Shown here piece after piece: positions 14,158-21,649 of a stretch of 28,401 nt of DNA. The DNA is taken from positions 1-28,401 of the forward strand of contig JBBSLP010000075.1 of NCBI GenBank assembly GCA_038255145.1. The letters are read 5' to 3'. The position numbers and the translations under genes were made by a program. The DNA comes from WHTX01 sp038255145. Lineage in GTDB: Bacteria; Actinomycetota; Acidimicrobiia; Acidimicrobiales; CAIXPF01. The stretch's first letter is position 1, and every line of letters begins with the position of its first letter. Under the pieces are notes generated by a model that had not been told where the DNA came from, ran no database searches, and saw only the letters and a program-made list of their open reading frames with translations.

Positions 14158-16083
14158 ATGCGCGCCTCCACCCGACCCCCCGGCCTGGCGCGGCGGTCCG
14201 TGGCCCTGCTGTGGCGCTTCGCCAGGATGCACCCGGGCCCCTTCGCCCTGTCCCTCGTCTCCGCCACCGTCTACGCGCTCGCCCTCGTTGGCGGCGCCGT
14301 CGTCATCGGCCGCATGACCGACCGTGCCGTGGTCCCCGCCCTCGAGACCGGGGACGTGGGTACGGGCACCATCCTGGCCGCCACCGGGGTGGTCCTCGGG
14401 GTGGCCCTGCTGCGCAGCGTGGGCGTGGTGGGGCGGCGCTTCTTCGGCAACGTCACCGCTCGACGGGTACAGGTGTCGCTGCGCCGCCAGCTGGCCGACC
14501 ACGCCCTGGCCATCGACCTGGCCTCGACCCGGTCGCGGTCCACCGGCGAGGTGCTGGCCACCCTCGACAACGACGTGGATCGGGCCGCGGACGCCATCTG
14601 GCCCCTGCCCATGTCCGTCGCCGTGCCCGTGCTCGGGGTGGGGGTGGTGGTCACCCTGGCCCTGGTCGACCCCATCCTCGCCGTGGTGGGCGTCAGCCTG
14701 TTCCCCGTGCTCATCGGGCTCAACCGACGCTACGCCCGAGCGGTGGAGGAGCCCGCCGCCACCGGCCAGGCCCGCCTGGGCGACCTGTCGGGGTTGGCCC
14801 ACGAGAGCCTCGACGGTGCCCTGGTGGTCAAGACGCTGGGCCGTGAGGCCGCCGAGAGCGACCGCTTCGATGCCGCCGCCCAACGCCTGCTGCGATCCCG
14901 CCTGCAGGTGGCCAACCTGCGGGCCACCTACGAGCCCCTGCTCGACCAGCTCCCCAGCCTGGCTGCGGTGATCACCGTCGGCGTAGGGGCATGGCGCATC
15001 TCGGAGGGGGCGCTGACCACGGGCGAGCTCGTCCAGGCCGTCACCCTGCTCGGGTTGCTGGGCTTCCCCCTGCGCATGTTGGGCTACCTGCTGCAGACCC
15101 TGCCCGTGGCCGTGGTCGCCCTCGATCGTGTGGACGCGGCGCTGGCCAAGGGTGCACCCCTGCCCGCGACGGGTGATGGCCAGGTCACGCTGGCCGAGGG
15201 GGCCCTGGGGTTGCGCCTCGAGGGTGTGGTCGTGCGCCGCGACGCCACCCAGGTGCTGAGGGGGGTGGACCTCGAGGTGGCCCCCGGCGAGACCGTGGCC
15301 CTGGTCGGGGCGACGGGACGCGGCAAGAGCACGCTGTGCGAGCTGGTGGTGCGACTGTCGGACCCCGACGAGGGCCGGATCGCCGTCGGCGGGGTGGCGT
15401 TGACCGCCCTGCGCCCCGACGAGCTGCACCGCCGGGTGGCGCTGGTGCTGCAGGAGCCGTTCCTGTTCAACGACAGCGTGGTCGCCAACGTCTCCCTGGG
15501 CGTGGTCGGGGCCGGGCGCCGCCACCGTTCGACCGTGACAAGGATGATCGGCGCCGACCAGGTGAACGAGGACGCGCTGTGGGCCGCCCTGCGCACGGCC
15601 CGGGCCGACGGCTTCGTCGCCGCCCTGCCCCGGGGGGTGCACACGGTCATCGGTGAGCGCGGCGTGACGCTGTCGGGCGGCCAGCGCCAGCGCCTGGCCC
15701 TGGCCCGGGCCCTGCTGCGGCGGCCGGGCCTGCTGGTGCTCGACGATGCCACGTCGGCCGTGGACCCCGTGGTCGAGGGCGAGATCCTGGCCGGGCTGTC
15801 CCGTGAGGCCGGCTCCCTGGGGGGCACCACCCTGGTGGTCGTGGCCCACCGCCTGTCCACCATCCGCCTGGCCGACCGGGTCGTGTTCCTGGAAGAGGGG
15901 CGGATCGCCGCGTCGGGCCCCCACCAGGACCTGCTCGAGCTGCCCGCGTACGCGGCGTTGGCCCGGGCCTACGAGCACGACGAGCTGACCGGTGCGCCCA
16001 GGCCGCCGAGGCCCGTGGGCACGGCCGAGGACGGGGTCACCAGGGCCACGGGAGCGGTACCGCCGGCGGGGTCGGTGCGATGA
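14158..16083 (+). CDS. ABC exporter half-transporter A (TMD-NBD, degenerate catalytic site)
   Basis: A 641-residue half-size type IV ABC exporter: six-helix transmembrane domain (about 20-330) fused to an ATPase domain (about 345-590). Walker A is GATGRGKST (384-392) and the signature is canonical LSGGQ (505-509). Walker B reads LVLDD, so the catalytic Glu is Asp530; the H-loop is VVAHRLST. An insertion of about 15 residues rich in Arg (GRRHRSTVTRMIG) follows the Q-loop region, and the tail after 590 is low complexity. It overlaps the next half-transporter by ATGA, so the two are translationally coupled. The Asp places it as the degenerate partner of a heterodimer. Substrate unknown (lipid, peptide or drug). 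Confidence 0.93.
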   Translation: MRASTRPPGLARRSVALLWRFARMHPGPFALSLVSATVYALALVGGAVVIGRMTDRAVVPALETGDVGTGTILAATGVVLGVALLRSVGVVGRRFFGNVTARRVQVSLRRQLADHALAIDLASTRSRSTGEVLATLDNDVDRAADAIWPLPMSVAVPVLGVGVVVTLALVDPILAVVGVSLFPVLIGLNRRYARAVEEPAATGQARLGDLSGLAHESLDGALVVKTLGREAAESDRFDAAAQRLLRSRLQVANLRATYEPLLDQLPSLAAVITVGVGAWRISEGALTTGELVQAVTLLGLLGFPLRMLGYLLQTLPVAVVALDRVDAALAKGAPLPATGDGQVTLAEGALGLRLEGVVVRRDATQVLRGVDLEVAPGETVALVGATGRGKSTLCELVVRLSDPDEGRIAVGGVALTALRPDELHRRVALVLQEPFLFNDSVVANVSLGVVGAGRRHRSTVTRMIGADQVNEDALWAALRTARADGFVAALPRGVHTVIGERGVTLSGGQRQRLALARALLRRPGLLVLDDATSAVDPVVEGEILAGLSREAGSLGGTTLVVVAHRLSTIRLADRVVFLEEGRIAASGPHQDLLELPAYAALARAYEHDELTGAPRPPRPVGTAEDGVTRATGAVPPAGSVR

Positions 16084-17882
16084 CCGCCGTCGCCCCCGAC
16101 GAGCGCACCAAGGAGCAGATCGACGCCGCCCAGGCCGTGGCGGTGCTGCGCCGGGCCCTGCGGGGATCGCCGGCGCTGCGCAAGGGCGTCTGGCTCACCG
16201 TGTTGGCGGCCATGGCCACCGCTGCGGGCAAGGTGGCCGTGCCCATCCTCGTCGAGCGGGTCATCGACTCGGGCGTGCGCAGTGGCTTCTCGGCGGCGTC
16301 GGTGGCCCGGTCCACCGCCGTGGCCGTGGCCGTCATCGCCGCCGTCTACCTGGTCACCAGGATCACCCAGCGCCGTCTGGCCCGGGCCGCCCAGCAGACG
16401 CTCTACGAGCTGCGCACGAAGGCTTTCGAGCACATCCACCGGTTGAGCCTGGCTGCCCACGCCGATGCCCGCCGGGGGGTGTGGTTGGCCCGGGTGACCA
16501 GCGATGTCGAGACCATCGAGCGCTTCCTGGGCTGGGGGGCGGTGGCGTGGATCATCGATCCCGTCCTCGTCGTGGTCGTGCTCGCGGTCATGGCCTTCTT
16601 CTCGTGGCAGTTGGCCATCGTCGCCGCCGTGGTGACCGTGGTCATGGTGCCGTTCCTGCGGGCCGTGCAGCGCCGCCAGCTGCGGGCCTACGACCAGGTG
16701 CGCGAGGCCGTGGGTGGCACCATGGGCGAGGTCTCCGAGGCGGTGATGGGAGCGGCCACCATCCGGGCCTACGGCCTCGAGGGCCGGGCCCGCGGTCGCA
16801 TCTGGAGCGCGGTGGACGACCAGTACCAGGCCCACCTGCGGGCCACCCGCTTCGTGGCCCTGTCCGCGGCGGTGACCGACCTGTTCGGGTCGGTGGCCCT
16901 GGCCGCGGTGGCCGCGGTGGGCGCCTTCGCCGGGCGCTCCTGGGGCCTCGAGGTGGGTGAGCTCGTCGCCTGCCTGTTCCTCGTCTCCCTGCTCCAGTCC
17001 CCGGTGGCCGAGCTGGGCGAGATCCTCGACCAGACCCAGGTGGCCGTCGCCGGCTGGCGCAAGGTGCTCGACGTGCTCGACCTGCCCCTGGACCTTGTGG
17101 AACCGACCGACGGGGTGACCCTGCCCGCGGGCGCGCTGGCGGTGGCGGCGCGCGACGTGTCGTTCCGCTACGCCGTTGGTCCCCTGGTGCTGCGCGGCGT
17201 CGACGTCGACATCGCCGCCGGCACCCACGTGGCCGTGGTCGGGGAGACCGGCTCGGGCAAGACCACGTTCGCCAAGCTGCTGTGCCGTCTGGCCGACCCC
17301 ACCGAGGGGGCCATCGTGGTCGGGGGCCAGGACCTGCGCCGGGTCGACCCCGCCAGCCGGCGCTCGGCCGTGCTCATGGTGCCTCAGGACGGGTTCCTCT
17401 TCGACGGCACCGTGGGAGCCAACGTCGCCCTGGGGGCGCCCGGCGCCTCGCCCGAGCAGGTCACCGATGCCTTCATCGCCCTCCGTCTGGGGCCGTGGCT
17501 GGCCACCATGCCCCAGGGCCTCGACACCCCGGTGGGGGAGCGGGGTGAGTCTCTGTCGGTGGGCGAGCGCCAGCTCGTGGCCCTGGCCCGGGCCCAACTG
17601 GCCGATCCCGGTCTCCTGGTGCTCGACGAGGCCACCTCGGCTGTCGACCCCGAGACCGAGCGCTCCCTGGCCCGGGCCCTGGACCGCCTGTCGGAGGGGC
17701 GCACCACGGTGACCATCGCCCACCGCCTGGCCGTGGCCGAAGCCGCCGAGGTGATCCTCGTCTTCGCCGCTGGCCGCCTGGTCGAGGTCGGGGGCCACGA
17801 CGAGCTCGTCGCCGCCGGCGGGACCTACGCCGGCCTCCACCACAGCTGGCTGGGCGGCACCCGCGGCGCGGGCATGGCCTGA
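16080..17882 (+). CDS. ABC exporter half-transporter B (TMD-NBD, catalytic partner)
   Basis: A 600-residue half-exporter with six predicted helices (about 35-320) and an ATPase domain. Walker A is GETGSGKTT (388-396), the Q-loop region VPQDGFLFDGT, Walker B LVLDE with catalytic Glu517, and the H-loop TIAHRLA. Its signature is altered, LSVGE (492-496) instead of LSGGQ. Combined with partner A (good signature, Asp for Glu), this is the textbook split of a TM287/288-type heterodimer: one active ATP site (Walker motifs of B plus signature of A) and one degenerate site. It starts within the stop codon of partner A. No cargo gene lies next to it. Confidence 0.93.
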   Translation: MTAVAPDERTKEQIDAAQAVAVLRRALRGSPALRKGVWLTVLAAMATAAGKVAVPILVERVIDSGVRSGFSAASVARSTAVAVAVIAAVYLVTRITQRRLARAAQQTLYELRTKAFEHIHRLSLAAHADARRGVWLARVTSDVETIERFLGWGAVAWIIDPVLVVVVLAVMAFFSWQLAIVAAVVTVVMVPFLRAVQRRQLRAYDQVREAVGGTMGEVSEAVMGAATIRAYGLEGRARGRIWSAVDDQYQAHLRATRFVALSAAVTDLFGSVALAAVAAVGAFAGRSWGLEVGELVACLFLVSLLQSPVAELGEILDQTQVAVAGWRKVLDVLDLPLDLVEPTDGVTLPAGALAVAARDVSFRYAVGPLVLRGVDVDIAAGTHVAVVGETGSGKTTFAKLLCRLADPTEGAIVVGGQDLRRVDPASRRSAVLMVPQDGFLFDGTVGANVALGAPGASPEQVTDAFIALRLGPWLATMPQGLDTPVGERGESLSVGERQLVALARAQLADPGLLVLDEATSAVDPETERSLARALDRLSEGRTTVTIAHRLAVAEAAEVILVFAAGRLVEVGGHDELVAAGGTYAGLHHSWLGGTRGAGMA

Positions 17883-18217
17883 GCGGGTCTGTCGGCGTCA
17901 GGCCGGGGTGGTCGAACACGGGCCTCGTGGCTGATGGTCCTACTGTTGCTGGGGAAGGGCCTCGACCCGGTGGTTTCCCGGCCCCCGCACGTGCTCTGGC
18001 GGTTCGGCCCTGTTCAGGAGGCCGCAGCTCGCCCGGCCATGCGGGAGTCGAACCGGACGCATGCGCGGACCGCTGGTGCAGGTGGATGCGTTCGGCAGGG
18101 GACGGACCCACCGGGCGACCGCCGCGCCGGTGGCCAGCAGCCACGACGCACGAGACCCGCCACCCGACTCGCCCTGGAGGCCGCCGGCAGGCCCGTCCTC
18201 TGGCTAGGGTCACCGGG
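17883..18217. other. 335-base stretch without a gene
   Basis: No supportable gene on either strand. GGGAGTCGAACC at 18043-18054 resembles the T-arm of a minus-strand tRNA, but only three of five stem pairs form and no acceptor, D or anticodon arm is present. The stretch runs into the DUF3052 relic and may be part of the same decaying region. Confidence 0.55.
18205..18210 (+). promoter_or_regulatory. -10 box (TAGGGT) of the DUF3052 relic
   Basis: TAGGGT, 7 bases, then GTG 18218: the same leaderless layout as the active genes, preserved although the coding part is broken. Confidence 0.45.
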
Positions 18218-18443
18218 GTGGTCGCCATGTCCGGGGGGACGCCCAGTTCCGGCTACTCGGGTACCCCGCTGCCCGCAAGCTCGGGCTGAGGCCGGGCAGC
18301 GCGTGGTGGCCCCGGACGGGCCCGACGTGCTGGCGCTGCCCCGGGGCCTGGTCGACGTCGAGGTGTGCGCGGTCGTTGCCACGTGGTCGGGTCTCGAGTT
18401 GATGTGGCGCAAGGAGCGCCGCAGCGGCCCTCCGCCGGGCTGA
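18218..18443 (+). pseudogene. Decayed DUF3052-family gene (two frameshifts, internal deletion)
   Basis: Pieces of one small actinobacterial protein family appear in order but in three frames. SGYSGTPLP (frame of ATG 18227, stop at 18287) is followed by RKLGLRPG (18274-18297, next frame), then RVVAPDGPDVLALP and GLVDVEVCAVVATWSGLELMWRKERR in the third frame, ending at TGA 18443. In intact DUF3052 proteins, as I recall them, these are the N-terminal GYSGTPL..KLG.K.G.RV and the C-terminal GLVD.KVCAVD.TWSGL..V.RKE.R, with about 70 residues (the WPK region) between; that middle is missing here. Function of the family is unknown. A sequencing error could explain a frameshift but not the deletion. 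Confidence 0.75.
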
Positions 18444-18473
18444 CCAGGCTGGTCGGTCGGGGGGACTGGGGCC

Positions 18474-18479
18474 TACAGT
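18474..18479 (+). promoter_or_regulatory. -10 box (TACAGT) for mdh, leadered
   Basis: TACAGT lies directly before the 19-bp tandem repeat. Transcription from about 18486 would place nearly the whole repeat in a leader of about 90 bases. Confidence 0.45.
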
Positions 18480-18480
18480 T

Positions 18481-18537
18481 CCCACCGTTTCCCCCCTTCC
18501 CCACCGTTTCCCCCCTTCCCCACCGTTTCCCCCTCTC
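18481..18537. repeat. 19-bp tandem repeat, three copies, in the mdh leader
   Basis: The unit CCCACCGTTTCCCCCCTTC occurs at 18481-18499 and 18500-18518 exactly and at 18519-18537 with small changes at its end. The minus strand carries G runs (GGGG, AA, GGGGGG, short spacer, GGGG, AA, GGGGGG) that satisfy a G-quadruplex pattern on the template strand. It lies between the mdh promoter box and the ribosome site. Confidence 0.9.
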
Positions 18538-18578
18538 CCCACACCGCTCGCAGAGTCCGTCGACGAGGAGCAGCACCG

Positions 18579-19565
<987 letters not shown>

Positions 19566-19591
19566 CGGCGTGATCTGACCTGAGGTCCGTT

Positions 19592-19624
19592 CGGGGCCGG
19601 TCGCCGGGCAGGCGGCCGGCCCCG
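19592..19624. terminator. Bidirectional hairpin between mdh and the glycosylase gene
   Basis: GGGGCCGGTCGCC (19593-19605), loop GGGCA, GGCGGCCGGCCCC (19611-19623): thirteen pairs with one T-G wobble, plus a flanking C-G pair. It stands between convergent stops and can serve both strands. No T-tract. Confidence 0.7.
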
Positions 19625-19649
19625 GTCGCGCCCGGAGCGCCCCGACCGC

Positions 19650-20486
19650 TCAGCGCAGGAAGCGGCTGGTGGTGTTGTCGGCCAGGATCCGGCCCCCGGT
19701 CTGGCACTTGGAGCAGTAGGCCACCGTGTAGGAGCGGTACTCCACGGCGCGGATGGGCTCACCGCAGCGAGCGCAGGGTTGGCCGGCCCGGCCGTGCACG
19801 TGGCCGGCCCGCTCGGCGCTCTTCACCATCTCGTCCCTGGTGCGCTCGTCCTCGAGGCTGTCGGTGATGGCCCGGCCGATGGCCGCGTGGAGGCGGGCCA
19901 CCTCCGGCGGTTTCAGCTTGGCCGTGGCCGCGAAGGGCGACAGCTCGGCCTCCCAGCAGATCTCGTTGGCCAACCGTCGCCCCAGGCCGGCCAGGATGCG
20001 CTGGTCCCGCAACCAGCCGTGCAGGCGCATGGGGTGGGCCTTCAGCAGCTGGCCCAGCGTCGCCTCGTCCAGGCTGTCGGCCTCGGAGCCGAGGTGGTCG
20101 AGGGGGGCCTGGTCCCGGGGCTCGCCCGTCACCACCCACACCCCGGCCCGCTTCTCGGTCCCGGCCTCGGTCAACAGCCAGGCCCGACCGTCGGTGAAGC
20201 GCCACCGGGCCACGCCGAAGCGGGGCTTGGCCGATTGCTTCTCGTCGAGGCGCAGGCGGCCGCCCTGCATGAGGTGCACGACGAAGGTGAGCCCACCGAA
20301 GCGGGCCAGCAGGTACTTGCCCCGCCGGCCGATCTCGTCGAGGGCCACGCCGTAAGCGTCGTCGGGTCGGGGCACCGCCGTCTTCAGGGCGACGAAGCTG
20401 AGGGGCAGGAACCGCTCCAGGGTGGCTCCGGCGAAGGCGTCGGTGAGGCGTTCGGCGTGGGCCTGCACCTCGGGGAGCTCGGGCAC
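19650..20486 (-). CDS. Fpg/Nei-family DNA glycosylase/AP lyase
   Basis: A 278-residue base-excision repair enzyme that removes oxidised bases and nicks the abasic site. The start is GTG 20486, because the mature protein must begin PELPE: Pro2 is the Schiff-base nucleophile and Glu3 the acid. The frame extends further but without that constraint. Lys57 (RRGKYLL) is the conserved beta-hairpin lysine, FVVHLMQGGRL follows, and the C-terminal zinc finger has C238, C241, C258 and C261. The end CQTGGRILADNTTSRFLR is typical of an actinobacterial subgroup distinct from classical MutM, so whether it prefers 8-oxoguanine or oxidised pyrimidines is open. It follows the SCP2 gene by 5 bases. Confidence 0.92.
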   Translation of the reverse strand: MPELPEVQAHAERLTDAFAGATLERFLPLSFVALKTAVPRPDDAYGVALDEIGRRGKYLLARFGGLTFVVHLMQGGRLRLDEKQSAKPRFGVARWRFTDGRAWLLTEAGTEKRAGVWVVTGEPRDQAPLDHLGSEADSLDEATLGQLLKAHPMRLHGWLRDQRILAGLGRRLANEICWEAELSPFAATAKLKPPEVARLHAAIGRAITDSLEDERTRDEMVKSAERAGHVHGRAGQPCARCGEPIRAVEYRSYTVAYCSKCQTGGRILADNTTSRFLR

Positions 20487-20491
20487 GGCGC

Positions 20492-20887
20492 TCAGGCTAG
20501 GTCGAACGTGGTGCGGGCGTTGAGCTCCCGCAGGGCGTCTCCCACGCCCTCGGCCAGCACCCGCCGCCACGGCACCAGGGCCGAGGCGTCTCCCCGCACC
20601 ACCACGTCACCTCGAAGGACCGCGGCCGGGGCCGACCGCTGGCCCCGGGCGACGAGCTCGGCATCGGCCCGGGATTGGGTGAAGGTGACCTGGGGGGTGG
20701 GGTGGACCCCGTACCGGGCGTGCACCCCGGCGTGGGCCAGGTCGAGGTGGTAGCTGGCGCCCGCCGTGCCGGCCGGGTCGGTCACCACGAACTGCACGAC
20801 GACATCGGGCACGCCCGGCGGCGGTGTCACCGCGGCGAGGGCGGCGTCGAGGGCCTCGACCCATGGGGGGCTCAGGTAGGTCAGCAC
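20492..20887 (-). CDS. SCP2 sterol-carrier-domain protein
   Basis: A 131-residue single SCP2-type domain, a hydrophobic-pocket fold that carries sterols, fatty acyl-CoA or other lipids. Typical signs are the amphipathic N-terminal helix (SPPWVEALDAALAAV), the strands VVVQFVVTDPAG / ASYHLDLAHAGVHARYG, PQVTFTQSRADAELVARGQRSAPAAVLRGDVVVRGDASAL and the closing helix. No catalytic residues are expected. It starts at GTG 20887 with a TAGGGT hexamer 9 bases upstream, back to back with the promoter of the lipocalin-like gene. The two may share a lipid-related role; this is inference. Confidence 0.85.
   Translation of the reverse strand: MLTYLSPPWVEALDAALAAVTPPPGVPDVVVQFVVTDPAGTAGASYHLDLAHAGVHARYGVHPTPQVTFTQSRADAELVARGQRSAPAAVLRGDVVVRGDASALVPWRRVLAEGVGDALRELNARTTFDLA
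20494..20499 (-). promoter_or_regulatory. Candidate -10 box (TAGCCT) for the glycosylase gene
   Basis: TAGCCT spans the last codons and stop of the SCP2 gene and ends 7 bases before GTG 20486. It may allow separate leaderless expression, or may be a chance match, as the two genes could simply be co-transcribed. Confidence 0.3.
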
Positions 20888-20896
20888 CGGCTGGCG

Positions 20897-20902
20897 ACCC
20901 TA
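20897..20902 (-). promoter_or_regulatory. -10 box (TAGGGT), SCP2 gene, leaderless type
   Basis: Minus-strand TAGGGT, 9 bases, then GTG 20887. Only 13 bases separate it from the divergent TACCGT box, so the polymerase footprints must overlap. Confidence 0.55.
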
Positions 20903-20915
20903 CCCGCCTGCCCCG

Positions 20916-20921
20916 TACCGT
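20916..20921 (+). promoter_or_regulatory. -10 box (TACCGT), lipocalin-like gene, leaderless type
   Basis: TACCGT, 8 bases, then GTG 20930, with no Shine-Dalgarno. Its -35 region would fall on the -10 box of the divergent SCP2 gene. Confidence 0.55.
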
Positions 20922-20929
20922 CCTGCGCC

Positions 20930-21649
20930 GTGGACCCCGGTGACGAGCTCGCGCACCGTCACGAGGCCCGGCCCGACTGGTTCGAGGCCTGGGACTTCGC
21001 CTTCTGCACCCGGGACGCCCGCTTCGGTGGCCACGCCACCCTTCTGCGCTGGCCGGTGCTGGGCCGGGCCTGGTACTGGGCGGCGGTGGTGCGCGAGGAC
21101 GAGCCCACGGTGGCCATGCTGGCCACCGACATCGCCCTCGGCCGCCAACGCAGCATGGAGCTGCGGGGCAGCGGGGTGTGGGCCGATCAGAACTGCGAGA
21201 CCCCCTTCGAGCACTGGTCCTACGGGCTCGAGGCCTTCGCCATCCGCCTCGACCACCCCGACGACGCCCTGATCGACTTCCGGGGTGAGCGGGTGGCCCT
21301 GGGCTACGACCTGGAGTGGGAGTCCGACGCCGAGATCGTGCCCACGGCCGGGGGCTACACGCAGGGAGGCCGGGCCCTCGGCGAGGTCCTGGTGGGCGAC
21401 GAACGCATCGACCTCGAGGACGGCACCGGCCTGCGCAGCCACGTGTGGGGGGTGGGCATGCCTCCGTTGCGGCCCGGGGCCCGGTTCCGCGGCGCCCGCA
21501 GCTGGCGCGACGGGGTGCCCGACCAGGTCGTCGGCGCATCCATCGCCCGCCTCGGCCGTCCCCTCGGGCTGTTGGCCCGCCGCCTGTTGGTCCGGGCCCG
21601 CGACGGGGCTTCGGGCTGGGCGAACCTACTTGACGACGATGCCCAGTGA
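20930..21649 (+). CDS. Uncharacterised protein, possibly AttH/CrtC lipocalin-like (DUF7064/7065-like)
   Basis: A 239-residue soluble protein of unknown function. Conserved-looking stretches (RPDWFEAWDFAFCTRD, GRAWYWAAVVRED.P.VAM, LRGSGVWADQNCETPFEHWSYGLEAF, ALGYDLEWESD, LGEVLVGDERIDLE..GLRSHVWG) recall the tandem lipocalin-like proteins of lipid- and sterol-degrading actinobacteria, where EHWSYGLEAFA and DLEWE are typical. I am moderately sure of that family and make no functional claim. The frame extends upstream, but GTG 20930 is fixed by the TACCGT box. The final 24 bases overlap the 3' end of the convergent Mg2+ transporter gene. Confidence 0.7.
   Translation: MDPGDELAHRHEARPDWFEAWDFAFCTRDARFGGHATLLRWPVLGRAWYWAAVVREDEPTVAMLATDIALGRQRSMELRGSGVWADQNCETPFEHWSYGLEAFAIRLDHPDDALIDFRGERVALGYDLEWESDAEIVPTAGGYTQGGRALGEVLVGDERIDLEDGTGLRSHVWGVGMPPLRPGARFRGARSWRDGVPDQVVGASIARLGRPLGLLARRLLVRARDGASGWANLLDDDAQ

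Noticed and set aside
15969..17843. 624-residue minus-strand open frame
   Set aside because: Shadow of the second ABC gene, with no recognisable domain.
18041..18060. tRNA-like T-arm on the minus strand (GGTTCGACTCC)
   Set aside because: Only three of five T-stem pairs form, and no acceptor, D or anticodon arm is found nearby. It may be chance or a fragment, but is not a tRNA gene.
18481..18537. CRISPR array
   Set aside because: The units abut with no spacers and no cas genes are present. It is a simple tandem repeat.
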